Source of the DNA: Sapria himalayana
Lineage: Eukaryota; Streptophyta; Magnoliopsida; Malpighiales; Rafflesiaceae
DNA length: 64,000 nt
Reading direction: 5' to 3'
Assembly (NCBI GenBank): GCA_029783825.1
Contig: JAREIK010000721.1
Location: 31,156-95,155 of the forward strand
Positions within the stretch are counted from its first letter, which is position 1. Each line of letters opens with the position of its first letter. Below are positions 10,501 to 23,500 of this stretch, in pieces. The notes beneath the pieces are model-generated. The model saw only the letters and a program-made list of their open reading frames with translations. It searched no databases and had not been told where the DNA came from. A program made the position numbers and the translations under genes.

Positions 10501-13500
10501 AATTAAATTAATAATCTATTATTAATAAGATAGATTTCAATTAAAAAAAAGATAAATATCAATTAAAATATAATTATAAAACCTAAAATGATTCAGAATC
10601 AAAGCAAAATATATTACTATATAATAATTTTTTGTTTAGAAATTTTTTTTCTTCTAAAAAGTTTATTTATAATTTTTTGATGAAAAATAATATATATAAA
10701 TTATATTAGTCTAACTCAATTTATTTTGTAATTAATATTAATATATAAATAAACAAATAAATAATTAAAATGAATATTTAAAATAATAATGAAAAAAAAT
10801 AAGATTTGTTATTTATTATTTAGGGATGCCAATTTAATTTAAAATAGATCTGTCTCACTAATAATTTATTTTGTAATTAATATTTCTATAAAAATAAACT
10901 AATAAATAATTTATTTAAAAATTTAAAATTATTCTGAATAAAAATTAAAAAGAGATTTATGAATTATTATTATTGTATACCAATTTAATATTTTAAGTAT
11001 TTCGAGGTTTTTTCATTTATGACTTGCGATTTATGTTTTTTGGCATTTAGTGGTTTATAAGTTTTATTTAATTAATGAAATAACAAAATAATTATTTTCG
11101 ATATTTTTTTAATTTTTGAAGGTTATAACCTTTGAAAATATAATAATTTTTAAATTTTTTTCAAATGTAAATATAATATGTAGTTATAAGAATCTTAATA
11201 ATTATAAGTCATTTAAATTCAAAATAAATAATTACATTGCTAGATATTATATTAATGATGAAAAAAAAATTAATAAACTATTATTAATAAAATAGGTATT
11301 TTTTTGGTTTAGTAGTTTAGTGATTTAAGTGTTTAGACCTTTAGTGATTTATAGTTCTTATCTAAAGAATTAAAAAACAAAAAATTTAATTTTTTGAATT
11401 TTTTAAATTTTCAAAGGTTGTAACCTTTGAAAATATAATAATTTTAATTTTTTTAAATGTGATTATAATATTTTTTTTATAATAATCTTAATAATTATAT
11501 ATAATATAAACTAACTATAAATAATTATATTAAAAGATATTATAATAATGATCAATAAATAAATTAATAAACTAGTATTAATAAGAATGATATAAATTTA
11601 AATATAATTGTAGAATTTAAAAAGATTGAAATTCAAAATAAGAAATATTACTAAATGATAATTTTTTATCTTAAAAATTTTGCCTCATTTTATAAGCATA
11701 TATATTTTTTTGATGAAAATAAAAATTTTAAATTATATCTGTCTCACTAATAATTTATTTTGTAATTAATATTTCTATAAAAATAAATTGATAAATAATT
11801 AAAATGAATATTTAAAATTATTATGGATACTAATAAAAAAGAGATATATTATTTATTATTTAGTTTATACCTATTTAATGGTTTATGTTTTTTGTGGTTT
11901 TGGGGTTATTAGTTTATTGATTTATATGTTTGACATTTAGGTGTTTATAGGTTTTATTTAATCAATGAAATTACAAAAAATTTATTTTTATGAATTTTCG
12001 TGATTTTCAAAGGTTATAACCTTTGAAAATATAATAATTTTTTAATAGTTCTAAAATATGAATACAATACTTAGTTATAATAATCATAATAATTATATTT
12101 GATGTAAATTCAAGATAAAAAATTTTATTAATATATATTATTTTGATGATCAAAAAATAAATTAATAAACTATTATTAATAAGATAGATATTAATTAAAA
12201 TATATTTGAAGAACCCTAAATAATTCAAAATCAAAGTAAATTATATTACTAAATAAAATTTTAAATTTTTGAACTTTTGTTTATTTTTATAAGCTTATAT
12301 TTTTTTTCATAAAAAATAATTTATTTAAATTATATATGTCTCACTCATTATTTATTTTGTAATTAATATTTATATAAAAATAAACTAAAAAATAATTAAA
12401 ATGAATATTTAAAATTATAATGAATACAAATAAAAATGAGATTTATTATTTATTATTTAGGTTATATAAGTTTAATGGTTTAAGTATTTATGGGGTTTTG
12501 AGTTTTAGGAGTCTAGAGAATTAAATGTTTAGGCATATAGTGGTTTATAAGTTTAATTTAAATAATAAAATAAAAAAAAAATTATTTTTGTGATTTTTAT
12601 CATTTTTGAAGGTTATAACCTTTAAAAATATAATAATTTTTAAATTTTTTTCAAATGTAAATATAATATTTACTTATAATAATCTTAATAATTATAAGAC
12701 ATTTAAATTAAATAAAAGCAATTTATTGTTAAATATTATAAAATTGATCAAATAATAAATTAATAAACTATTCTTAATAAGACTGATAGCAATTAAAATA
12801 TAATTGCAAAACATATATATAATGATTCAAAATCAAAGTAAAATATATTACTAAATAATAATTTTTTGTTTTTAGATTTTTACTTCTTTTTAAAAGCTTA
12901 TATTTTTTTTTGATTAAAAATAAATTATTAAAATTATAGTTGTCTCGCTCATTATTTATTTTGTAATTAATATTTCTATAAAAAATAAACTAATAAATAA
13001 TTAAAATGAATATTTAAAATTATAATGAATACAAATTAAAATGAGATTTATGATTTATTATATGTGGTATACAGGTTTAATGGTTTGATTAATTAGAAGT
13101 TTTGTCGTTTAGGAGTTTATCGATTTATGTTTTTAGGTATTTAGTGGTTTATAGGTTTTATTTATATAATAAAAAAATAATTTTTTTTAGATTTTTTCTG
13201 ATTTTAAAAGCTTATAACCTTTAAAAATAAAATAATTTTTAAAATTTTTTGAAATGTGAATACTATGTATAATTATATTAATCTTACTAATTATATAGCA
13301 TATAAATTCAATATAAACAATTTTAATTAAATATATTATATTAATGATCAAAAATTAAATTAATAAACTATTATTAATAATATAAATATTATTAAAAATA
13401 TATTTACATAACACAAAATGATTCAAAATAAAATCAAAATATATTACTAAATAATAATATTTAATTTTTATAATTTTTCTTCTTTTTATAAGCTTATATA

Positions 13501-14466
13501 TTTTTTATTAAAATAAATTATTAAAATAATATTTGTCTCACTCGAAATTTATTTTGTAATTAATTTTTCTAAAAAATTAAACTATAAATAATTAAAATAA
13601 ATTTTTAAAATTATAATAAATAGAAATAAAAATGAGATTAATTATTTATTAAGTAGTATATAGCTGTTAAAAGGTTTATGTATTTAGGAATTTTGGGATA
13701 TATGAGCTTAATTATTTAAGTAAGTAAGCATTTAATGATCTATAGGTTTTATTTAAAAAATTAAATAACAAAAAATTTATTTTTTTTTATTTTTTCACAT
13801 TTTCAAAGGTTTAGGGTTTAGTCATAAAAATTTTCAAATGTTTAGGGTTTAGTCATAAAATTAAATAACAAAAAAATTTTAAAATTATTAAATTTTCAAA
13901 GGTTATAACCTTTGAAAATTTAATAATTTTAAAATTTTTTTCAAATGTGAATACAATATTTAGTCATAAAAATCATTATATTTATATATCATATAAATTC
14001 AATATAAACATTTTTATTGATAAATATTTAATAATGATGAAAAAATAAAATAATAATCTATTATTAATATGATAGATACCAATTAAAATATATTTACAAA
14101 ACTTAAAATGATTCAGAAGCAAAGCAAAATATATTACTATATAATAATTTTTTGGTTTGAAATTTTTTTTTTCTTTTAAAAAGTTTATCTATATTATTTT
14201 GGTGAAAAATAATTTATATAAATTATATTTGTGTAACTCATAATTTATTTTGTAGTTAATATTTATATAAATATAAACAAATACATAATTAAATTTGAAT
14301 ATTTAAAATTAAAATGAAAAAAAAATGAGATTTATTCTTTATTATTTAGGATATACCGATTTAATTTAAATTAGATCTGTCTCACTAATAATTTATTTTG
14401 TAATTAATATTTCTATAAAAATAAACTGATAAATAATTAAAATAACAATTAAAATTATACTGAATA
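7515..14466 (+). repeat. Satellite array, plus orientation (11 monomers)
   Basis: Palindrome cores start near 7674, 8264, 8871, 9609, 10355, 11117, 11412, 12008, 12607, 13206 and 13897. Long-type monomers with the extra 150 bp module occur at about 9315-9470, 10055-10220, 10825-10990 and 14345-14466. A truncated monomer of only about 295 bp separates 11117 from 11412. The core at 8871 is altered symmetrically to CAAATGTTATAACATTTG. A small 30 bp tandem duplication with perfect telomere-like sequence is at 13801-13860. No gene is seen: the A+T-rich open frame on the minus strand at 12007-12234 recurs in other monomers as a by-product of the repeat. Confidence 0.88.
13801..13860 (+). repeat. 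30 bp tandem pair containing TTTAGGGTTTAG
   Basis: Two adjacent 30 bp units (13801-13830 and 13831-13860) each contain TTTAGGGTTTAG, nearly two exact plant telomere repeats, followed by GTCATAAAA. The first unit starts with CAAAGGTT, the left arm of the satellite palindrome, which then runs into telomere-like sequence instead of the right arm. An intact palindrome follows at 13897. This arrangement is absent from the related flanks at 960-1410 and 43200-43300. Confidence 0.75.
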
Positions 14467-15586
14467 ATTAAAATAATTTATTTTGTTCCTTTTCTCAACT
14501 CAAGAATGATTGCTAAAGCTCTAACCAAAATAATAGGAGATTTTACTTGATCTCTATTATGTCTCATCATATTTGATGTTGAATCACTGGGCTATCAAAG
14601 GTAATTTGACTCACGTACGCTGACAGACTAAACCAATCTTGTACCCATATGTGTTGAAATAGCTAGTTGTTGAGGATGCTATTTATATTGATTATTGTAA
14701 TTTCTTCTAAAATATCTCTCATGCACACACTCAAAGAAATTTTTTTTAAAATATAGTTCACCTCGAAAAAAATAACCACCATGTAGGCTATTAGTACAAA
14801 CTACCCCCAAGGTGGTTTGAGTAGTTCAAGAAGTATGGGCTCTCATTCAATCAAGAATCAAAAAATTTATTTTATTGGTATGTCTAAGCCTTTTTTTATA
14901 TCCTCGTGGATATGAAAAGTATCATTTCTTTCTTTTTATATTAAATGAGTTATGTATACAAGCTCACAATACCCAAAAAGGTGTAAATGAATCATAGTCA
15001 AATGTATAAAAGGTTTTAATCATTGCTCAAAATATTAGTCTTGCATATTGTCACTTGAGATAACAAATCAAAGAAAAATGCCATAGTGATATTTCCAATC
15101 CCAAGAATTTTAGCTATAGATTGTTATAAAGAGTAGTACTCGAGCTTTTAATATATATAGGGTCATCACTTTTGCTCTTTAGGAATGTCCAAAGTTACAA
15201 TCATTCCTAGTGCATGACTTTGCAATATAAAGATAAAATGCACAAGCTATGGTCATATCCAATATTGTGACCAAGTATTATAGTGATTAAATATGTATTC
15301 ATGATCATTCTTAAAGCCATTACAATATGTTCAACAGAGAGACACAAGTTATGGCATATTCTCATCGATATGTTTTTTTTTTCTAGAGACAAAATATACA
15401 ATCATGACCATTACTAATGCTACAATAATCTAAAGCAAGAAAGTGACTGAATCCATAACTCACCACTTGAGGCATGACTTTGTGTTAAATATACAAAAAG
15501 ATAAATCTGTGACATTCCTAAAAGTTGTGAATTTCAATTTAAATTTAACACTTAATCATTTGATTATAAAACTGCAAAACATGAGA

Positions 15587-15662
15587 TTTAGTATTTAGGG
15601 ATTATGGACCAGGGATATAGTTTATGGTTTAAGGTTTAGAATTTAAAGTTTAGGGTTTATGG
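15587..15662 (+). repeat. Degenerate heptamer (TTTAGGG-like) block in element A copy 2
   Basis: About eleven units in 7 bp phase, including TTTAGGG, TTTATGG, TTTAAGG and TTTAAAG. It is the counterpart of 2139-2214 and of the reverse complement of 41445-41521. Confidence 0.65.
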
Positions 15663-15663
15663 T

Positions 15664-15702
15664 ATTTTTTATGTTTTTTTTTTGGAAAATACACACTTTA
15701 TT
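15664..15702 (-). terminator. Polyadenylation signal and A tract, element A copy 2
   Basis: On the minus strand AATAAA (15702-15697) precedes an interrupted A-rich tract (15683-15664), as in copy 1. The spacing is typical of a polyadenylated 3' end. Confidence 0.5.
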
Positions 15703-16956
15703 TATCATTTAGGCACAAAACTTACAAAAGACTAAAAAGGTGACTAATTTAGGCCAGCCCACCAAATCTTATGCACCTTAATGATTCTATGCATAAAATA
15801 CTTAAAAAAACATAATGCCTAAGATTTCCAAGCGTACTAATACAACTAAAATCACCTGGCATTCCCAGACTTGAGAGTTGGCATTGAGTCATTATGCGCA
15901 CACCATTCTTTCCATTCAGATTTGTCCAAGCCTTTTGGAGGAACCTGAATGATGCACCATATTAAAACTATGCAAATATAAGATTGTGCATGTGTGTGAC
16001 ATGCATCATCAAGCGTTTACCTATGTCATTGTTATTCAATGGAATACATGTAAAACTGAATACTCATAAATCCACAAGTCCATATCTATGGCACTTTGTC
16101 GATTCATTCTCACCTTTGAATTCCACATTCTTTTGCTCCAATGATCTTCAAAGAAGTATCTCTTGGGTTAGAAAGCTTACTCCTCGAGCTCTAAGATGTG
16201 GCTGTATGTTGCACCGATAAAATATCAAAAAATATGCATGCATCGGTGTGCATGTGTGATGAGGTCCATCTGATAGTCTAATTATCTATGTGTACAATCA
16301 AGCTAGAATACAAATAAAATACAATATGCTATAAAGATCAGTCATCTGCTCCAAGGAGTTTAGCATCGCCTAATGTGTATTTACAAAATGCATTAGTGGG
16401 CCCCACTTAGAGATACTCATGGGTCCAGTTGCCCTCATTGCATGCTACATTAAAAACATACAAGATTGTGTGTGTGAGTATGTCATGATCTATCTCTACA
16501 AGTACATGGGGCATACAAAGTCCAAAATACAAATAAGACTACAAACATAAACTACAAGTTTGAATCTTTTGCTCCCATATAAATGGTCTGGACTCCATTG
16601 CTTACTAGTCCTGCTTTGTGATGCTTCGGATTTTTCAGGCTCTCCAATTAATCATGGATTACCCGCTACTCATGTAGGGTGATGGTTGGGTGGGCCTCTA
16701 TGCTGCCTGATAGGCCTAGTGGGACCCACGCCTAGCTACTCCTGGGTTTACTCTCGACACTTTGCTCGGTCTCGTTAGTTGTCTAAATGTTATCATCCCA
16801 GCTTACTAGTGGGGCCCTGTACAAGCTGGTGGCCCATAATTCTGGCTGCTTCCAAGACTTGCTGGCCCCTCTAAATGCTACACCAAAATGGACAAGAATA
16901 TGTGCACGTGTGTACTGTGGTTCGTCGCTATGTGTGTGTGGTGCAGTAGTATCAGG

Positions 16957-19900
16957 GTTTAGGAGTTTAGTAATTTAATTATTTAGGTATTTAGTGGTTT
17001 ATAGGTTTTATTTAAATAATTAAATAACAAAAAAGTTATTTTTATGATTTTTTCTTATTTTCAAGGTTATAACCATTGAAAATATTATAATTTTTAATAT
17101 TTTTTCAAATGTTATTACATATTTCATTATAATAATCATAAAAATTAAATATCATGTAAATTCAATATAAATAATTGTATAGATCGATATTATAATACTG
17201 ATCATAAAATAGATTAATAAACTAATATTAATAAGATATAAATTAATTAAAATATATTTGCAAAACCTAAAATGATTCAAAATCAAAGTAAAATATATTA
17301 CTAAATAATAATTTTTTATTTTTAAATTTTTGATTCTTTTTATACGCTTATAAATTTTTTTGATGAAGATAAATTATTTAAATTATATTTGTCTCATTCA
17401 TAATTTTATTTTACAATTAATATTTCTATAAAAATAAACTAATAAATAATTAAAATGAATATTAAAATTATAATGAATACAAATAAAAATGAGATTTATG
17501 ATTAATTATTTAGGGAATACCTGTTTAATGCTTTAATTATTTAGGAGTTTAGGAGTTTAGTGATTTAAGTGCATAGGTATTTAGTAGTTTATTTGTTTTA
17601 TTTAAATAATGAAATAATAGAAAAATTATTTTTCAAATTTTTTATCAATTTTGAAGGTTATAACCTTTATAAATATAATAATTTTTTAATTTTTTTCAAA
17701 TATGAATTCAATATTTAGTTATAATAAACTTAATAATTATATATCATGTAAATTAAAAATAAAAAATTTTATTGATAGATATTAATAAACTAAATATAAA
17801 TATAATAATGATCAAAAAATAAATTAATAAACTATTATTTATTGATAGATATTTATATATTATTTATAAATACTTTAACATTTAAAGATGGTTTAAATGT
17901 TTAAGTATTTAAGGCTTTTGGGGTTTAGGAGTTAAATTAATTTCAAATGTAAATATAATATTTAGTTATAATAATCTTAATAATTATATATCATGTAAAT
18001 TCAATATAAACAATTTTTTTGAAAAATATTTAATAATGATCAAAAAATAAATTAATAATCTATTATTAATATGATAGATATCAATTAAAATATAATTACA
18101 AAACCTGAAATGATTCAGAAGCAAAGCAAAATATATTACTATATAATAATTTTTTGTTTTTAATTTTTTTTTTATTTTAAAAAGTTTATCTATAATTTAT
18201 TGATGAAAAATAATTTATATAAATAAATTGTCTAGCTCAATTTATTTTGTAATTATTATTTATATATAAATAAACAAATAAATAATTAAAATGAATATTT
18301 AAAATTATAATGAAAAAAATTGAGATTTATTATTTATTATTTTGGGATACTATTTTAATTTAAATTAGATTTGTCTCACTAATAATTTATTTTGTAATTA
18401 ATATTTCTATAAAATTAAACTGATAAATAATTAATATAAAATTGTAAAATTATACTGTATAAAATTTAAAATGAGATTAATGATTTATTATTACTATATA
18501 CTAGTTTAATGGTTTAAGTATTTATCTGTTTTTTCATTTAGGGTTTTAGCAATTTATGTTTTTAAGCTTTTAGTGGTTTATACATTTTAATAAAAAAAAT
18601 TATCAAAAAAATTTTTATAATTGGTTTATACATTTTTAAATTATATTTGTTGCACTCATAATTTATTTTGTAATAAATATTTTTATAAAATAAACTAATA
18701 AATAATCAAAATGAATATTTAGAATTATAATAAATAGAAATAAAAATTAGATTTATTAATTATTAAGTAGTATATAGCGGTTTAAAGGTTTATGTATTTT
18801 TTCATTACGGGGTTTATAAATTTAGTGATTTAATTGTGTATGCATTTAGAGGTTTATATGTTTTATTTTAAAAAAAAAATCAAAAAATTTATTTTTTTTA
18901 TTTTTTGATATTTTCAAAGGTTATAACCTTTGAAAATATAATAATTTTTTAATTTTTTTCAAAATTGAATACTATATTTAATTATAATAATCATTATATT
19001 TATATAACATATAAATTCAATATAAATTTTTTTATTGGTAAATATTCTAATAATGATCAAAGAATAAATTAAAAATTTATTATTAATAAGATAGATACCA
19101 ATTTAAATATAATTACGAAACCTAAAATAAATAAGAAATAATGCAAAATATATTACTATATAATATTTTTTTGTTTTGAATTTTTTTTCTTTTAAAAAGT
19201 TTATCTATATTTTTTTGATGAAAAATAATTATATAAATTATATTTTTCTAACTCAATTTATTCTGTAATTAATAATTATATAAAAATAAATGAATAAATA
19301 ATTAAAAAAATATTTTAAATTATAATGAAAAAAATAATATTGAGATTTATTAGTTATTATTTAAGGTATACCGGTTTAAAATGATTATCTATTTAGGGTT
19401 TTCGAGATTTAGAAGTTTTTGATTTAAGTATTTAGTAATTTAGTGGTTTATAGGATTTATTTAAACAAAGAAATAACAAAAAAATTATTTTTGTTATTTT
19501 TTACATTTTCAAAGGTTATAACATTTGAAAATATAATAATTTTAAAATTTTTTTAAAATGTGAATAAAATATTTAGTAATAATAATCATTATAATTATAT
19601 ATAATATAAACTAATTATAAATAATTTCATTGATAGATATGATACCAATTATCAAAAAATAAATTAATAAACTATTATTAATATGATTGATATTAATTAT
19701 AATATAATTACAAAACCTAAATTGATTCAAAATCAAAGAAATTTATTACTAAATAATAATTTTTTGTTATTAAATTTTTACTTCTTTTTATAAAATTATA
19801 TTTTTTTTATTAAAAGTAAATTATTAATATTATATTTGTCTGACTAATTATTTATTTTATAATTAATATTTATATAAAAAATAAACGAATAAATATTTAA

Positions 19901-19978
19901 AATGAATATTTAAAATTATAATGAATACAAATTAAAATGAGATTTAAGATTTATTATTGCTGTATATATAATTTATTT
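16957..19978 (+). repeat. Satellite array, plus orientation (about 5 monomers, two with deletions)
   Basis: Palindrome cores start near 17061, 17651, 18914 and 19510. The block is the counterpart of 3508-6958 (same variants, same flanking A and B elements) but is about 430 bp shorter. Two deletions, at about 17938 and about 18600-18640, each remove a palindrome core. The long-type module lies at about 18350-18510. No gene is seen. Confidence 0.87.
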
Positions 19979-20534
19979 TTTGATAATCTGTTTGTATAAC
20001 CAAATATTTTTTCTTTTTTAATAGTTTCATGTAAGTGTAGGAAAGGAAATATTAAGAGGCATGGGATGTAGCAGTAGCACAATAACAGAGGTCTCACTAA
20101 CCACACAGCTGGCCAAAATTGGAGTAGAGCCTTACCCGTCTCATGATCCGACCTGCTCCCGTTAAATGAACCGAGAGAAATTTTAATATAAAATGTTTTG
20201 TAATTTTATTTTTGGGTGGTTGTTTTTGGACACGTGGAACTGTTCATCATCTCTCTCTCTCTTCTCACTATGCGATTTATCCCGACTATTCTGTGTGCTA
20301 CATACTGTAAGACATTTCTGTTGCTTTAATCTATAATGCATAAGCATTTTCTGGTGGATTTAGCTAGTCATACTGAGCGACTAGCGAACCACATTATTTT
20401 CGGTATTTATTTCTCTTTTTTTAATTCTATCATTGATGGTTGCTGAATTGTGATATATATATTGCTTGTTTTATGTTGTTTCTATGTTTCTGTATCTCAA
20501 TCTCACTACCGTAGAAGAACAATTGCCCAACAAT
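19979..20534. mobile_element. Element B, copy 2 (556 bp)
   Basis: It matches 6959-7514 from end to end, with the same insertion position in the monomer and the same length. The flanks are TGTATATA and TATATATG. The relative position of A and B is kept in the two plus-orientation segments, so B was present before that duplication. Confidence 0.6.
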
Positions 20535-23500
20535 TATATATGGTATACTAGTTTAACGGATCGATTATTTAGAAGTTTTGTCGTTTAGGAGTTTAGCAAT
20601 TTATGTTTTTAGGCATTTAGTGGTATTTTGGTTTTATTTATATAATAAAAATAAATTTTTTTTTGATTTTTTTTAGATTTTCAAAGGTTATATCCTTTAA
20701 AAATAAAATAATTTTTAAAATCTTTTGAAATGTGAATACCATGTATAATTATATTAATCTTATTAGTTATATATCATATAAATTCAATATAAATAATTTT
20801 AATTATAGATATTATAATAATGTCAAAAATTAAATTAATAAACTATTATTAATAATATAAATATTAATTAAAATATATTTACATTACTCAAAATGATTCA
20901 AAATCAAATAAAAATATATTACTAAATAATAATATTTAATTTTTAAAATTTTCCATCTTTTTATAAGCTTATAATCTCTCACTCGAAATTTATTTTGTAA
21001 TTAATTTTTCTGAAAATTAAAATATAAATAATTAAAATGAATATTTAAAATTATAATAAATAGAAATAAAAATGAGATTTATTATTTATTAAGTAGTATA
21101 CAGCTATTATAAGGTTTATTTATTTAGGGGTTTCGGGTTTTATGAGCTACTATTTTATGTAATTAAACATTTAGTGGACTATAGGTTTTATTTAAAAAAG
21201 AAATAACAAAAAAATTATTTTTTGTATTATTTCTCATTTTTTAAGATTAAACCTTTGAAAATATAATAATTTTTAAATTTTTTTAAAAGTGAATACAAAA
21301 TTTATTTATAATAATAATAATTATTATATATCAAATAAATTCAATATAAATAATTTTATTCATAGATATTCTAATAATTATCAAAAAATAAATTAAAAAT
21401 TTATTATGAATAAGATTGATATTACTTAAAATATAATATCAAAACCTAAAAAGATTCAAAAGCAAAGTAAAATATATTAATTAATAATAATTATTTGTTT
21501 TTAAATTTTTATTCTTTTTATAACTTATCTATTTTTTGATGAAAAATAATTTTTATAAATTATATTTTTAACTCATAATTTATTTTATAATATATATATA
21601 TATATATATAACTTAACAATCAAAATGAATTTTTTAAATTAAAATGAAAACAAATAAAAATGAGATTTATTAATTATTATTTAGGGTATACCAGTTTAAA
21701 GGATTATCTATATAGGGGTATCGGGATTTTGTAGTTTAGTGATTTACGTGTTTAGGCATTTAGTGATTTATAGGTTTTATTTAAACAATGAAATAACAAA
21801 AAAAAAATTTTATTTTTTCACATGTTCAAAGGTTATAATCTTTGAAAATATAAAATTATAAATCTTTTTTCAAAAGTGAATACAATATTTAGTTATAATA
21901 ATATTTAAATTTATATATCATATAAATTCAATATAAAGATTTTTATTGAAAAATATTCTAATAATGATCAAAAAATAAATTAATAATCTATTATTAATAA
22001 GATAGATATCAAATAAATACAATTATAAAACCTAAAATGATTCAGAAACAAAGCAAAATATATTACTATATAATATTTTTTTGTTTTTGATTTTTTTTTC
22101 TTTTATTAAGTTTATCTATATTTTTTTGTAGAAAAATAATTTATATAAATTATATTTGTGTAACTTAAAATTTATTTTGTAATTAATATTTATATAAAAA
22201 TAAACAAATAAATGATTAAAATGAATATTTAAAAGTATAATGAAAAAAATAAAAATGAGATTTATTATTTATTATTTAAGATATAATTGTTTAAAAAATT
22301 TATCTATTTAGGGTTTTCGAGATTTAGAAGTTATTGATTTAAGTATTTAGGCAGTTAATGGTTTATAGGTTTTATTATAATAATGAAATAATAAAAAAAT
22401 TATTTTAGATATTTTTTCCAATTTTTAAAGGTTATAGCATTTGAAAATATAATAATTTTAAAATTTTTTAAAAATGTGAATACAATATTTAGTAAAAATA
22501 AATATTATAACTATATATAATATAAATTAATATAAACAATTTTATTGATAAAATTATATCAATTATCAAAAAATAAATTAATAAACATTTATTAATATGA
22601 TAAATATAAATTAAAATATAATTAAAAAACCTAAAATGATTCAAAATCAAACTAAAATTTATTACTAAATAATAATTTTTTTTAAGTTTTTGCATCATTT
22701 TATAAGCTGGTATTTTTTTTGTTGAAAAATAAATTATTTAAATTATATTTGTCACTCATAATTAATTTTGTAATTAAAATTTCTATAAATTATTTAAATT
22801 ATATTTAAGGTTTACGAATTTAAAGATTTAGGTATTTAGGGGCTTCGGGGTTTAGGAGTTTAGAGATTTATGTATTTAGGCATTTAATAGTTTATAAGTT
22901 TTATTTAAATAATGATATAACAAAAAATTTATTTTTGTTATTTTTTCTCATTTTTGAAGGTTATAAACTTTGAAAATATAACAATTTTTAAATTTGTTTT
23001 ATATGTGAATACTGTATTTAGTTATGATAATCTTAATAATTATATATCATGTAAATTCAATATAAACAATTATATTGAAATATATTATATTAATGATCAA
23101 AAAATAAATTAATAAACTATTATTAATAAGATAGATATTATTTTAAATATATTTGCAAAACGAAAATTTATTCAAAATCAAAGTAAAATATATTACAAAA
23201 TAATACTTTCTTTGATGTTTTGCTTCTTTTTATAAGTTTATAGTTTGTGTTATTAAAAGTAATTTATTTAAATTATATTATTCCTCCTCATAATTAATTT
23301 TTAATTTATAATTCTATAAGAATAAACTAATAAATAATTAAAATGAATAATTAAATTATAATGAATACAAATAAAATGGTGATTTATTATTTATTATTCA
23401 GGATATACTAGTTTAATGGTTTAAGTATTTAGGAGGTTTGGGGTTTAGTGATTTAAGTGTTTAGGCCTTTAGTGATTCATAGTTTTTATTTAAAGAATGA

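Larger units (their letters stand above)
14467..16956 (-). mobile_element. Element A, copy 2 (full-length form, about 2.49 kb)
   Basis: This is the most complete plus-array copy. It begins just after the satellite motif ACTGAATA and ends at GTATCAGGGTTTAGG, where the satellite resumes inside an octamer block. Copy 3 has the same two junctions in reverse, so both descend from one insertion. The first about 400 bp (14467-14867) is missing from copy 1. It has an AATAAA signal on the minus strand at 15697-15702 with an A tract at 15664-15683, and a heptamer block at 15587-15662. No open frame is conserved among the copies, and I see no reverse transcriptase, transposase or helicase motif. Confidence 0.72.
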
